Positions 33,919 to 45,777 of a stretch of DNA of 64,000 nucleotides are shown in pieces. This stretch comes from Cladorhizidae sp. MBARI D1340-BT2 (lineage: Eukaryota > Porifera > Demospongiae > Poecilosclerida > Cladorhizidae). The position numbers and the translations under genes are program-made. The stretch covers positions 21,485,990-21,549,989 of the forward strand of contig JAQNBH010000014.1 of assembly GCA_028752905.1 (NCBI GenBank), in the 5' to 3' direction. The notes beneath the pieces are model-generated. The model did not search any database, was not told the DNA's origin, and worked only from the letters and a program-made list of their open reading frames with translations. Within the stretch, counting starts at the first letter, position 1. Each line of letters begins with the position of its first letter.

Positions 33919-36490
33919 TCAGTCTTGACTGTTCCTGCAATCTCTCTGCTGATACAGTTTAATGCCTTTCTCCTCAGCACTACAAACCGATGACACCACA
34001 GCTGGGTCAATAATGTCCCTTGTATCCAGTTTCAATAGGTATCTGGTTTCTTCCAGAAATGGATTACCCATTTCTTTAACCACTTCTACCATACTTTGAA
34101 CTTGTTGAGCACATAGTACCTGGGAACTTCTGGTCTTCTCGTGGTGTCGGTGATCTATTGTAGTCTTCTTGAGAACAGATGCTTCAAATTCTGATGTCAT
34201 CCTTACCATCTCAGGTCCAGCCACCATCCATCGTCCGAGAGCTTCAGGAGATTAAGTGAGCCCAATAGCTCCACCGTCACTCTTAATGGCACAGTTGTTC
34301 TGCTCATGTGCCTGGTTGATGGCCATAGCTGAGAAAACCCTTCTCGTTTTGTGAACAGTGAAGTTGCCATTGTGAAATTCAACAGCCACCTGTGGATGGG
34401 CTGTGCTCAGATTGGCCATGTCATGTATGTGAACTGGCACCCATCTAGCATAGTTTGTATGGTCCAAGATAAAAAACCATGGTGCAAGCTTTGTTAGGCT
34501 ATCCACATACAGAGTGAAATTTCCTGTTCGCAATGACTTGATGAATGTCAAGAGAAGTAGCTCAAGCTGTAGAGTTGTGTACCAGAAATAGAACTGAGTT
34601 GCATCTTGTTTGCGTCTAGCACACCATCGAACACTTCCTATTGGTCTCCAGGCTCCAGCGACTTCATGTAGCAAGCATATCAGTAAGATATACAAGCTAC
34701 TGGCTGTCACTTGATGCGCATGTCTTGTTCTTGTAACATGTGATGCCTTCAAAAAAGACTCTGCAGTCCCTGTAGATGCCACCTTTGCCTGAACAAGGGC
34801 TTCTACCCAGCCACTGTCTTCCAGCCAGTCTCCAATCACGTTGAGTGCAGCCATTTCAATGTGCAATCCTCCCAGGATTGTGATGAAATGATTCTCTCCA
34901 TAAGTGTCTGGCCAGTTCCACTGTATTAACTTCGCTATGGCATAAAGTGGCTGATCCACAGTGATCACTGGGACTTGACTAGGGTTGAGCTCCTCAGCTT
35001 TCTTGATCATATCCATAGTGTGACATATCATTGCAACACTCTTGGAATCGTCAGGAAGCAAAGGCAACATAGCAGTTATGGTAGTAGGAGGGCAATTCTG
35101 TGCTGGCTGCTGATTTGTGTGGTAAGCTGCCCAAGATATATTGCTATCCAGGTGTAGATATTTCTGCTCTACTGCCTCTAACCACCTACACCATCATGCA
35201 TACTAACCTAATCTCCTCATGTAATGCCTGGTTAGTAGCTTGGCCATCACTGTTGACTGGACCATCAACTTTAGGGATTGTTGAGTCTTTCCTTGGAAGC
35301 TGTAACGGGCACACATTGGTGTATGACTGTGGAAGCTCTGGCACTCTCTTGGTGCTGGATGTCTTTTTCACTAAGATACGATGTTCTCTTCGATCAAGTC
35401 CACTGCTATCCTCATTTGGATGCTGGAAAAGTGATATTCCAGTTCCATGAAACGAACCGGTGGCAGTGGTAGAACTGGGGTTATGGTCAATATTATCGAC
35501 TGCTGCTGTTGTAAATAAAAACCGATGCAAATTTGGTGGACACACTGCAGCATCACGATGGTATTGTTCACATACATGGTTACCCATTGCTGTGGATATC
35601 TCTAACACCCGATCATAAGGGATGGATTTCCCAAGATCAAACATAGTGTATATCACATCACGCTTCTGTGTCCGTGCATGAATGGTGAAACCAATGTATA
35701 TGGGCAGTGGGGTTTCTCTAGCTTTGTTGTGATGATCACCAGTAATTTCAGACCGGTGTCTAACTAAACTGTTGCACTGTAGCAGCTGGGCTACACTGAG
35801 GGTTGCTTGAGACAAACCATCAACCCCTTGAGACTTGATGCTAGGACCATTATGGATCATGGACACTAGTGCTAACAGTGAGTGGGGTACCGACTTCACT
35901 TGACAGTCCTTGTCAAATGTGCCAGATTGCAATTTGAGCATTTCTCTCCATACAATCTTGGCCGCTCTCGCCAGACAAATAGCTTCATCATCATAATCTG
36001 CATCACATGCCTTATGCAGAGCTGATCCCACATCACTGGTGAATGCAAGAAGCACATTACGACCCTCTCTGTTAGCACTGAGGTCTGGGAAATGGGAAAG
36101 AATACAATCTTTAAGCTTTGTACTATTAAGGCGATTTTGCTGCTTTACTCCGAGCTGCGAGTTTCAAAAGATCCGCAAGTTTGAGAACTGGAGCGACACT
36201 TTCATCCATTCTTGCTTCTTCAACGTCTGCAAGTAACTCTGCTAGAGCAATGCTATGGTTGATCTTGTCATCATCATCCTGCTTGTGATCATCTTGTGAT
36301 TAAGCTTTCTTATAGAGGGATGCCAAGCAAAATGGGTGGTATTTGGCTTTTCGCGCCATCAAGTCTCCAGCACTAAGTTTGGCAAGAAGTTTCCCCCATC
36401 TTGCAAAGCTAAGGCAGACTGTCGAACATGATTGTCCAGCTTAAAAGTTGCTGCTACACGAAGTGGCTCAGCTTCACCAAAAAATCAGCT
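33919..36490 (-). pseudogene. Academ-like protein, central transposase part
   Basis: Order on the minus strand: LRVAATFKLDNHVRQSALAL (~36450), KLLAKLSAGDLMARKAKYHP (~36380), stop, MDESVAPVLKLADLLK (~36205), LGVKQQNRLNSTKLKDCIL (~36135), NVLLAFTSDVGSALHKACD (~36060), VPHSLLALVSMIHNGPSIKS (~35885), PVITVDQPLYAIAKLIQWNW (~34975) and GGLHIEMAALNVIGDWLEDS (~34890). There are frame changes in the G-run near 36398 and at about 36155, a stop after SLYKKA near 36300 and others, so it is a pseudogene. The block order equals that of element 1. The putative catalytic Asp lies in VDQPLYA; the other acidic residues are unassigned. Confidence 0.7.
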
Positions 36491-36763
36491 AAAAAAAAAA
36501 AAGTCCACACTGGGCTTCATTTAGGGTGTGGCGAGGTGGGGCGAGTGCCCCACCTGAGCGCTATCTCGGCCCACCTGAGAAGTTCACTAGTCATGTAAAA
36601 TAATGATTAGTGAGCTTCCGATTTTTTTTTAAGTGTAGAGATAAATCAATGTGTAAGTAATAATAATATATAATATAATGAGTATATAATATAGATAAAT
36701 CAATGTGTAAGTAATAATAATAAGTAAGTAATAATAATATGTAATATGCTAAATAACACAAGT

Positions 36764-38900
36764 TCATATTACTATTCTTCTGTTTTTTCTTGCCCAAACT
36801 TTGACTATTTCGTCAAGATTACCATCTGTTAGTTGGTCCGGTGACTCAATAGCAATTTTCATCAGATGTGACAAGCTAGTGTCGTTCAAACTGCTGCGTA
36901 GCCTTGCCTTAATAAGCTTCATCTGAGAGAAGCTCCTCTCTACGGAGGCAGTAGCCACTGGGATGGACAAACTGATCTTTGCAATATTGTGCAGGTTTGG
37001 AAACATGTTTGCCAACATGTCGTTCGAAACGAAATCTTCAAGCTATGACTTCATATTACCTTTGGGTTGTTTCGCCATATGTCATCGATATGTTATCCAC
37101 TCAGTGTGGATCTCAGAGGAGATAAATGCTTTCTTAACGGTTGGGTTACCAAGTAATGTCTGGCAAGGTTTGTCTGTCCCGTAGCGAGAGAGAAGTGTTC
37201 CAATGGAGGTTTTGCCATACTGAGGAAGATCAGACGAATCAAAACTAGGCTTTTTCTTTGGATCAAAGATGCTCATTGCTGACACAACATCACCAAATCG
37301 AGAGGAAATAAATGTGCGATGAATGGCTTAGCTACATTCGCCTGGAAGGTGGTGATGTCTTCAAGAGAAACTTCGATGTCAGCTTTTTTTTCTAGATTTT
37401 CAACTTCATCTAATAACTCGAGTACAGCTGGTAAAACTGTGTCATCAAGGGTGGAATCGACTAAGCTAGGTATGATGGAGAAGTCGAGATGCTCAGTTTG
37501 GAGTGTTTTGCTGACTTGTGGGAGGGTGTAGTCATCAAGCTTGTACATAGCTGCGACTGTGGAGACCTTGCTGAGAGCTTTGCTAAGTCCGAGTGCTTCT
37601 GGCTCATGTGTAGTCTCATGAATGTTGTTGAGAGCCACTATGATCGCACCATAGCTTGCCTTCACTGCTTTTACACATCGCTCATGTGCCAGCCAGCGTG
37701 TATCGGATGGTTTAGCAATTTTCAACTCTGGTAAGTCGAGCACACTCTGGACCGCCTAGATAGATTCTGCTCTCTTTGGGGAGTAGTGGAAGTATTTCCA
37801 AAGAGCCATCAGGGTCACATACACATGTTTGATTCCTTTAGTAGAGTTTGCAGCCTGAACACAAGCTAGCTGTAGCAAGTGGCAGTGCACAAACAAAGCA
37901 TGGGGTGCAAGCGTCTTCATTCGAGTTTGGACTCCAGTTTTTTCCCCTGAAAATGTACTCGCTCCATCAAAGCCCATCCCGACAATTCTGTTGATCTGAT
38001 GTTTCTTCTCCTTCAAACACTCAACGAGAGCAGAGAAAATACTCTCTGCATTTGCTTGACATAAATGAACAATCTCCAAGGAATGCTCCTCAGGTATACC
38101 CTTTTCCACTCAGCAACAAAATACTGACATCTCTTCCACTGTAGTGATATCTGTACACTCATCTGCCATTATGCTGTAATGAGAGGCTTGTTGAAGGTGT
38201 TTCAGAATAGACTCTTCAACCAAAGCTTGGACAAATTCAACTACGGATATGTGAGATGTGTACATTGCATTCCTCCCCGTCTTCCTCCCCGTCTTCTCCA
38301 TGAAGTACTTCAAATCTTCACCACCACAAGATACAACAGAGTCAACCAACTTGCTAAAATTGGTAGTATGAGCAATGTGTTGGCGGGCGAGGAAGTGAGT
38401 ACAACATATCAAAGATTTGATAGCAGCCCTATTCCTCATTCTCTCTTGTGTTCCCACTTTTTGAAGTTGTTGAACGATGGATCCTCCAAGTTGGGTAGCC
38501 AAAATCGCTTGACTTGCTATGATATGACCATCACTCTTAGCATGAGCTTTCATCCGGGCAGCAGCATTTTTTCAGTTAGTGAATGGCTTTGTTGTCCAAA
38601 CGCCACCTGCTTGTTGAACTGACCTCCCAGAAACTTTGCAGATTTTGCAAAATGCACCTTCTGCATCTGCATCATATTGTAGCCAAGGATAATCTTCTTC
38701 CCAAGTCTTGTGGTATTTTCTAGTACTTGAGTATGGCGTAGAACTGGTACGTTTCTTGGGTAGTGTTGGTGAACTAGTAGAAGCTGTCTTGCTTGGAATA
38801 ACCTCTATTTCCTCTTCAGACTCGGCTTCACTACTACTTATGTTACTAGTACTAGCAGCTGCTTTACTAGAACTCCCCCCAAAAGATCGAATAGCCATTA
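36764..38900 (-). pseudogene. hAT transposase (copy 2), several stops
   Basis: Likely start MAIRSFGGSSSKAAAS near 38897, then a Ser/Glu-rich stretch and a TTF-type zinc finger (DYPWLQYDADAEGAFCKIC, GVWTTKPFTN, ~38690-38575). The first catalytic Asp region is intact (SIMADECTDITTVEEM, ~38145). IVGMGFDGASTFSG (~37970), DTRWLAHERCVKAV (~37700) and the C-terminal LSIPVATASVERSFSQMK (~36950-36905) follow. In-frame stops occur after PFTN (~38566), after FCC (38107-38109) and after AESI (~37756), and frames change near 37310 and 37080. It is a different hAT lineage from copy 1 but shares architecture. Confidence 0.85.
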
Positions 38901-38948
38901 TAAACTTAATGCTCAATGCATGATTGAGAGCCTCATTATATAGAGCTA

Positions 38949-39074
38949 TTAGGAGTGTGCTATGTTTAGATATAAAGTCTTTATATAAAATAAATAGCAC
39001 ACTCCTTTAAGTGCTACTGGCAGCAATTGTGGATTGGTGCTGACAGATGACCACAATTGCTGCCAGTAGCACTT
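38949..39074. repeat. Two adjacent perfect hairpins in the hAT 5' region
   Basis: AGGAGTGTGCTAT (38949-38961) pairs with ATAGCACACTCCT (38993-39005). AAGTGCTACTGGCAGCAATT (from 39009, 24-nt arm) pairs perfectly with 39051-39074. Both lie just upstream of the hAT transposase start. Confidence 0.8.
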
Positions 39075-39429
39075 TATCAATAGAGTATTGCTGTAGAGGC
39101 ACTTGAGATTAGTTAGTCAGCACTTCCTGTGATGTAGGTGCTAAATGTGATATTCTAAAAATAACTTTCTAACAAAATGCCCTTTGTGACCAGTATTCAT
39201 TTATGGTTTTAAAAGTGACTGAAAATGACTGAAAATGACTGAAAATGACTGAAAATGCACCAGAAGCGACCTCGTACAATACAATGATAAAACATTTCTG
39301 GGGGGGTGCACCCAGACCCCCCTTCAGGGTGTGCTTATGCACACGTGCCGGGGCTTCGCCCCACCACTTCTTTATATTAATTACATTTGCCACACCTGAG
39401 AACAATTAGGCCTGCTGAGTTGAAGTTGT

Positions 39430-39790
39430 TACTGACTCATTAGAGCGACTTATACGAATCTTCCTCCTGGGTACTGAATAGTCGGAGTCACTATCTTCAT
39501 GGGCCGTGTTTTTTTCTCTGCTCTTCTTAGTTTCGTGATGTTGAACTTCGTGTGACATGATTTATGCCACTTGACCATGCGCTCCTTGAAAGTAGCTTCC
39601 ATACCATTTCCTTCATACAGACGAGTCAGATCTATTGGCATGGGCAACTGGTTTAGCTCACTGAAGCGGAGGATACTTGTAGAAAGGGTAGAGTACCCCT
39701 GTCCAGCACCAACATCATGGCGTTTGGATTTGGCCGGGCATTGCAAGGCCTCAGGTTTATTCTTGACAAAGTACACACCTGTTCCAATTA
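39430..39790 (-). pseudogene. Academ-like protein, N-terminal zinc-binding part
   Basis: Begins on the minus strand with a CVLCQE motif (~39780). A frame change follows, then EALQCPAKSKRHDVGAG, FSELNQLPMPIDLTRLYEGN and KWHKSCHTKFNITKLRRAEK (~39580-39510), a block typical of this family that supplies Cys/His ligands. The tail SVPRRKIRISRS precedes the hAT junction. The exon may start at the acceptor-like TTGGAACAG near 39787. Confidence 0.65.
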
Positions 39791-40079
39791 GTCTTTATAA
39801 GTGTCTCCCTTGATGGACCAGGCTGCTGTGGATCCACAAGCTGGTAGCTCATTTTCTCAAGCAGCTGCTAGTGCCTAGTGCATGTCAGCTTTATGATTTA
39901 ATGTTGCTATTGCTGAGCTTGTTAAGGCCATCACATATATATTACAGCACAGCGTGGAACTATTTAGTAACTGACCTAATAACAATCTATATTAAAAAAA
40001 TTTAAAAAAGTCAACAGTGCTTAATTAACAAAATTATCCACAATATTAAGTTACGAGTGTCCCGCTGCTCAAGGAGGGG

Positions 40080-40765
40080 GGGACGAGAGGGGACCAAAGA
40101 TCATTCCTCAGTTCTCCATACAACAGTTCCTTTCTCCTCTGCCACCACTTCCCTACCCAATACATAACACACTCGCCCACCTCCTCCATCACTCATCACT
40201 GATCACTTACTCCCTCCACATCTTTCCCCAAAAGCAATGCCACCTTTCCATCCTTACTCACTCTTCTTAATTCATCCAGCCACTGTCTTGCCCATACAAT
40301 TCTGCGTACCTCATCCATCAGTACCAGCCGATCCCTCTCAAATTCCCCGCATGTCACCAAAAAAATTTCCACATCCTCCTCTGCTCCACTATCACACAAT
40401 ATACACCTCTCATCCCTTACTATCTCACATCTCTTCTTATCCTCTAACAACCCAGCTGATGCAGTCCTCAGTCGAAATTGCAGCCGCACACTTTCCTGGC
40501 CATGCATGGACCTCACATACCTCTCCACCCCTGCACCATTCTTTGCCAATTTATAATAATTCAGCATACTCTTTCCGTCTACTTCCTCCTCCCAGTCCTT
40601 CTCATTTCTCACCATCACTTTCCCCTTCCACTTGCGCACTGACCCAACCTCGTTGTTTATCTCCTACTTTCTCCTCAAGATATCATATTCTTCCCCACCA
40701 TCCAATTCCTCCATCCTCTCGTAGTTTATTTACAACAACTTTTACCGATCTGCTCTGTTCCAATT
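40080..40765 (-). pseudogene. LINE 3' fragment with distal zinc-binding domain
   Basis: Minus-strand frame of ~147 codons (40639-40196) with GVERYVRSMHGQESVRLQFR, SAGLLEDKKRCEIV and the cluster CILCDSGAEEDVEIFLVTCG (CxxC..H/C type). It is the domain that follows the RT in many LINEs, ending at GKDVEGVSDQ. It appears to begin at the break in the DDE pseudogene near 40765, suggesting insertion there. Its RT may correspond to the fragment at 43205-43505. Confidence 0.65.
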
Positions 40766-42520
40766 CTGTGGCCACGACTCGTTCTGCAAGGTTTTGCCAA
40801 GACTGGTAAGGACAGGTACGGCCACAAATAAGCATGTCCAAGTCTAATGCTCGAAACAAGCAGATGTTAGCAACTTTAACAGAACCGAAAGTTACCCGAT
40901 GGTCGGGACCTCCATCATTAACTATTATCATTATGGGATTGCTGGCTGAGGTAGAATTCATACCATAGTGAACATGAATTATGCTGGTCAGTTCCGATGC
41001 ATGACGCAAAGCTGATGATGATTGGGTAACTTTATCCTTAATTGTCACAAAGGCTTGGCCAGTAAAAAAAACTATCAGTAGGCATTTCTGGAATATCAAC
41101 GACAAACGCCACTGAGGGCACTATTACATTAACGTGGAAGTCATGATCCAGTGCCAACAACTGTGGGCCATCAAGTGCAACCAACGATCAATTATGGCCT
41201 CTAACACATGTGGACACTGGGCAGTCAGGTTCACCAATGGGTATTACAGCTTTGTCATCAACCGAAACTAGTTCACAACTATCACTAAAAGCCACAGCAA
41301 AGGATCTAATATATTTTAACAAACAACTTACATAATGAGAATCCTTATGAAGCTGACGAACTTGTATACTACGCTTGACTCGGAAGTTTCCAGTGTACTT
41401 TAGAGCATGCAATGTATATCTGTTAGACGGCCAGAATTGTAAGCGTATCCACTCTAAACATGGACAAGGTGGGCACTGATCAGGAAACTTTATTTCCAGA
41501 CGATCACGTATTAGATCCCTTAGAGATGTTGCAGAAGGCATGTGGAGCACATCTCCATGCCTCCTCTCATCCACTGCCAATAACACTTCGTCCATGAAAG
41601 ACTGAAGCTCACACCAAAATGGGTCAAATTCACTATTTTTAACTCGCCTATTAAAGTCGCAAATCGAGGATGATGTCAGGGTCACTAAGTTCCAATAAAG
41701 CTTGAGCCACACGCTCAGCAACATCTTCTTGATCACTGGTAACAGCTGCACTGCCATCATTTACAATGTCTGATAAATATTACATAGAAAATACTTAACA
41801 TGTGGAGTATACTTTTCCAGAAAGTCCCTCCACATAGCACGGGTAGAATATTAAGGCTGTAGATTAGTCAGTTCTGAAAAAACTCTTGCAGCTGCCGCTT
41901 GATCAACAGATCCATCAGAAATCTTAAGCATACGTAATAGTACCTAGTGAATTGCCATAAGCAAAATGGTACAGATGTACAGGAAAAGCAAAGGATAGCT
42001 TGGTTAGCCAATTCCGCCTTGCATATTTATCATCTGGAGCGTAAGAATTAACACATACAGGACTGTATAAAGGCAATGGCCTTAGTTCTTCTTCAAGCTG
42101 TATATAATGAGGTAAAGGAAGGCTACTTCTAGCTGGAACTGTTACAAGTGAAGCATTATCATTACACTGGGATGGTTCATGAGACTGATGATGCTCATGC
42201 ATATCGGAACTTCTTTGTTTTAAGTAATGCAAATAACTATTCATAGCTTCTAGCAAGGCTTCTATTGGTTACCTAAGAGGTATAAAATATTTATTATTTA
42301 ACCAAGGCTGCATAGTACAATCACCGAGATCTTGTATGATGGCTCAAAGTATCGGCAGACATACGAGGCTCTTTCTCCTTCTTATGTTTGTAATCATTAT
42401 AGCCATGAAATGATTCAAATAGAGGAATATGTATTCCACGGGATAAAAACTTTTGATGATGGGGATCCAGATGCCACAAAATTCGCGTCATTTTTTGCAC
42501 AAACCTCACCCCTACAGTTT
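40690..42520 (-). pseudogene. DDE-type transposase of an unassigned family
   Basis: Minus-strand pieces: RILWHLDPHHQKFLSRGIHI (~42490), an N-terminal segment (42256-41924), then CLEWIRLQFWPSNRYTLHAL (~41460), CELVSVDDKAVIPIGEPDCP (~41270-41220; first Asp), ALDHDFHVNVIVPSVAFVVD (~41150), IVNDGGPDHRVTFGSVKVAN (~40915; second Asp) and RTCPYQSWQNLAERV (~40790; Glu). The spacing fits an RNase H-fold transposase. A TGA interrupts at about 41187 (GHN*SLVALDG), a frame shift lies in the T-run near 41070, and the C-terminus is cut by the LINE piece. The family is widespread as hypothetical proteins in sponges and corals; I cannot name its superfamily. Confidence 0.6.
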
Positions 42521-42550
42521 CAACGCTATCTCATCTCCACCCAATGTTGA

Positions 42551-43149
42551 TACTTTGAAGTTTACCTATGAATATTATAAACAAACAAAACCTGAATATG
42601 AGAGCCATTTATAACTTCTACTTGTTACACACCAATTAAATCATTGTGAAGTCGCTGATCAGAATGGAGTGCTTTTCCTTCAGGAGGAGATAATAAATCA
42701 GGAAGAACTCTTTCATGGCTTGCACTCGTCAGTACACTTGTAAATGTTCTTGAAGGACCAACTACTCGGTCTTCTCTTCTTCAGCTTTGAGGTATATGCA
42801 TACATGCATAGCGTCAAATCGTTCACAGAGGCTGACTGGAGCAGACACAGGAACAACATGAGGATCGATAAATTTCGAATCTTTGGAGATGTGCAACATG
42901 AGAAATAACTTCTCCTTCAAACTGTGGGTCCACCTACAATATTCAAATTAACAGGCAAAGCATGCAGCTAAAAGGCTATAGCATAAAAATTACAACTGTC
43001 TGAGACCGCTCGACTACAGTACTCAGTCAAGCGAAAGTGAAGGGAGAGACCATTGCGTAAAATTAATGCGTAACCAGCTTCAGATTTTTTTAATTTATTT
43101 TCTTTCCAAAAAAATGATACAAAAGTGGATGAGACGGCTCACGTGATTT
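42551..43149. other. Intergenic, no confident feature
   Basis: No supported frame. It probably contains 5' remnants of the DDE-type element, but no end repeats were recognised. Confidence 0.4.
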
Positions 43150-43170
43150 CCCCCCCCCCCCCCCCCCCCC
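43150..43170 (+). repeat. Poly(C) tract
   Basis: 21 consecutive C after GTGATTT. Confidence 0.85.
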
Positions 43171-43204
43171 GTCTGCTAAAATTTGGACCCGCCGGATCTG
43201 AGAA

Positions 43205-43505
43205 ACAAGTAATTAAATTGCAGTGGCCTAAGTACTTCAATTCTTTGACCTCTTCCAATATCTCCTCACCAATCCTCCAATGCACTTCTGCTTCATGACC
43301 TTGCTCTTCTTGCTATTAAATTTCATCTTCCACCTTAACACATACGCCTGTACCATATCCAACATAGCTTGCAGTTCCACCCCTGAGTCAGCCAGAAGAA
43401 CAACATCATCTGCATACATAAGTGCCCCCCACACCAGCAGCCTTCCACTTGGACTCCTAGCTCAGCTCTCTCCAATTCCTCTGCCATTCCCAGAAATACC
43501 GTGAG
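43205..43505 (-). pseudogene. LINE reverse transcriptase catalytic fragment
   Basis: The minus-strand frames give MAEELERAELGVQVEGCW, then LMYADDVVLLADSGVELQAM (YADD catalytic box, ~43425) and WKMKFNSKKSKVM (thumb, ~43310). The element is cut at 43505 by the foldback repeat. Confidence 0.8.
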
Positions 43506-43850
43506 TTTAAAAGGGGGGACAGTTGCATTTTTAATTAAAAACAACAACTTATGGTTACCACTTTAGAGCTCCGTAGATTCTGCAAACTTCATGGTATGGA
43601 CTTGATATATAGCTCAAAAGATTGGTCTCTCTGTGTGCTCTCTTTTGATACTAAAATATTTTTCATATGTATAACTATAGGCAAGTTACTAGACCTAAAG
43701 TGGAGGGACCTCAAAACCTGAATGCCTGAAACCTCCACACAGATTGCAAAGTGCTAAAGATGAAATTAGCCAGAGGAAGCCCTCAACGACTGTTTTCATT
43801 AGGCGTTAAAATGTGTCAAGCGCACGGGTAGAAAATGAATTTCGTTATAA
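43503..43850 (+). repeat. Foldback repeat, truncated copy
   Basis: Starts TAAAAGGGGGGACAGTTGCA, matching the left end of 20076-20860, and runs to the central GTCAAGCGCACGGGT before breaking off. It lies directly against LINE RT sequence, so it marks an insertion into that LINE. Confidence 0.8.
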
Positions 43851-45080
43851 AGCTTGCCATGAGAGGAGAGGCACATGCATGAGGGCTTGGACAATAAATC
43901 TGGAATTACAACCAGCATCAACTCAATCAGCACAAAACCTTGCCATTTCTAGCTACGTCTCCTATTTCTAGCTACGTCTCTGAGACCGTTTATGCTATCA
44001 TACTCTAGCAAGCTAGAAAAAAAATTGTGTTCAAAACCAATAATTAATTTGCTTTCATTGCTAGCTAGAGCTTGGCGTTGTCCACCATCCAAACACTAGG
44101 CTCAGGTAAAGCTTCTACACTCCCTCTGTCCAAGGGAAAGAGCACCACAATGGTATGCCATTTACTAAACTTGAAGATTGCCTTTGAGATCTAGAAGCTT
44201 GAAACAGACTCTAAAGTGTGACACACTATATACAATGGAGTGCTCGAGATAACTGTGAGAAATCTATATCTACAAGTCTCATCTGTAGCTATTACTACTG
44301 TATTGTACTAGGCATGTTCCAAGGAAAGAAATCATCAGTTTAACTACTAATTTTCTAAGCGCCTGCAGCTTAGGCTAGCTTGAGCTACAGAACTTACTTT
44401 GTTGTTTTCATGCAGCTCTTGACCCTGGTGTAGTCTGGGAAAGCTATAGCTACAAACCACAGCTGTATTAGCAGTCTGGGCTAGGACCAAAGAAGGAAGT
44501 CAACTGATGAAAAACTACAACGCTAACTGCTGTAGCAAGACCACAGATTTAGTATTGTCTAGCTATGGACTAGTGTGATTAGTTTGGAAATAGTTGTTAT
44601 GTTCTGAGTTTTGTACACATGTACACATGCTAAAACCATACATAGCTTACATGCAGTGATTTTTTTTTCATAGCTGTTTATTTTCCACAATGGATAAAGA
44701 AAATAGACCTCAGAAAAGGGGAGAGAGCAGAAAAGGAGAGAGAGCAAAGTCAAAGCATACTAATGAAACAGCAGAACAAAGAGAACTGAGATTGGAAGGG
44801 GGGGAAAGAGCATGTGATAGAAAAAACAAAGGAGAAGCATGGCTATATACCCATGATAGAGATACTTCCTTGGGATCAGGTAAAGCTTCTACACTGCATG
44901 TTTCTATAGCTTGGGATGTTGAAGGTTCATTCTGACACTCTAGGTTTGATAAACTGGAAATGATCGTCACACTCAATATCGAGCAGGTTCTTATCCCAGC
45001 TGTAAGGAACATCTTTTCACTACTTCTATGCTTATAAACTGAGAACCAACAAATTGTAACCGTATAGCTTCGTCTCATCG
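43851..45080. other. Intergenic
   Basis: No supported gene. The frame at 44690-44935 (MDKENRPQKRGESRK..NETAEQRELRL) resembles low-complexity Arg/Glu-rich segments seen in some transposon proteins but has no other support. TCAGGTAAAGCTTCTACACT occurs twice (about 44102 and 44877). Confidence 0.45.
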
Positions 45081-45089
45081 CCCTCCCAA

Positions 45090-45265
45090 TTATAACCTTG
45101 GAGGCAAATATATATATATATCAATATTATAAGACAAACCCAAATAATTGCTCTTTAGGCTTATAAACTGATAACAAGGGGGGGGATTCTGGACCAGCAG
45201 CATTTGAACCCTTGATTTCTGTTTTCCGGTGGGGTACTCAACTGTTGAGCCACCCAAACAATTAC
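45090..45265 (-). repeat. Candidate tRNA-derived SINE
   Basis: The minus strand has TGGCTCAACAG (fits the pol III A box TRGYNNARNNG) and ~40 bases later GGTTCAAATGC (B box with one mismatch), followed by a G-run and AT-rich tail. It lacks a foldable full tRNA, so a SINE head is likelier than a tRNA gene. Confidence 0.4.
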
Positions 45266-45777
45266 CATTCCTCCAAACAGAAACTTGAACTCCTTCCACA
45301 ATAGTAACTGCCCTTCCAATAGTAATCGCAAGTAGATTGGACCGAAGTAAATATATAGTAACCATGGTTCCTATTAGAGAATGCACTGTATATCTGTCTA
45401 TATATATAGGCTGTTGACGTAAGAGTTAAAAGGCTAGATGCCATGTCAGCTTGAAAGTACTCGCACAAGGGCAATAGATATAAAGAAAATTCAGAGTTTT
45501 TTCTCTATTTGTCTGATACTCAATGTCCACAGTTCGGGCCCTCCTCTTTTCCGCTTAATTAATTTTCCTCTTAATTAAAAATTATTCCCCCCCCCCCCGC
45601 CAACATTGGGATATTCTGTTAGATGGCTTTGCCTAAAATCAGTACATAGCCACAACAGATAACTAAGTTTCTCCTTACTCTTAATACACACAGTCTATAT
45701 TTCTCTCTATATATTATATACACACACTCAACCTAAATACATTGTCTGGATGTGATAATACTCTTATTACGGTGTAG

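Larger units (their letters stand above)
36500..39410 (-). mobile_element. hAT transposon (copy 2), nested in the Academ-like gene
   Basis: Bounded roughly by AGGGTGTGGC near 36522 and inverted GCCACACCTG ending near 39400, with GGGGCGAGTGCCCC / GGGGCTTCGCCCC inside each end. Target duplication not recognised, so ends are approximate. It holds a minus-strand hAT transposase pseudogene. A 10-bp repeat (GACTGAAAAT, four units) lies at 39213-39257. Confidence 0.7.
32479..39790 (-). mobile_element. Second Academ-like element gene, split by a hAT insertion
   Basis: The C-terminal, middle and N-terminal parts of the same protein family as at 535-5229 lie in order at 32479-33897, 33919-36490 and 39430-39790, all minus strand. 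hAT copy 2 lies between the last two (about 36500-39410). The N-terminal part breaks off after SVPRRKIRISRS..TSTQQA, and the middle part resumes with GEAEPLRVAATFKLDNHVRQ, consecutive stretches in intact relatives. No TIRs were located for this copy. Confidence 0.75.

Noticed and set aside
44690..44935. Arg/Glu-rich plus-strand frame MDKENRPQKRG
   Set aside because: Low complexity, no domain, no splice support; a possible transposon scrap only.
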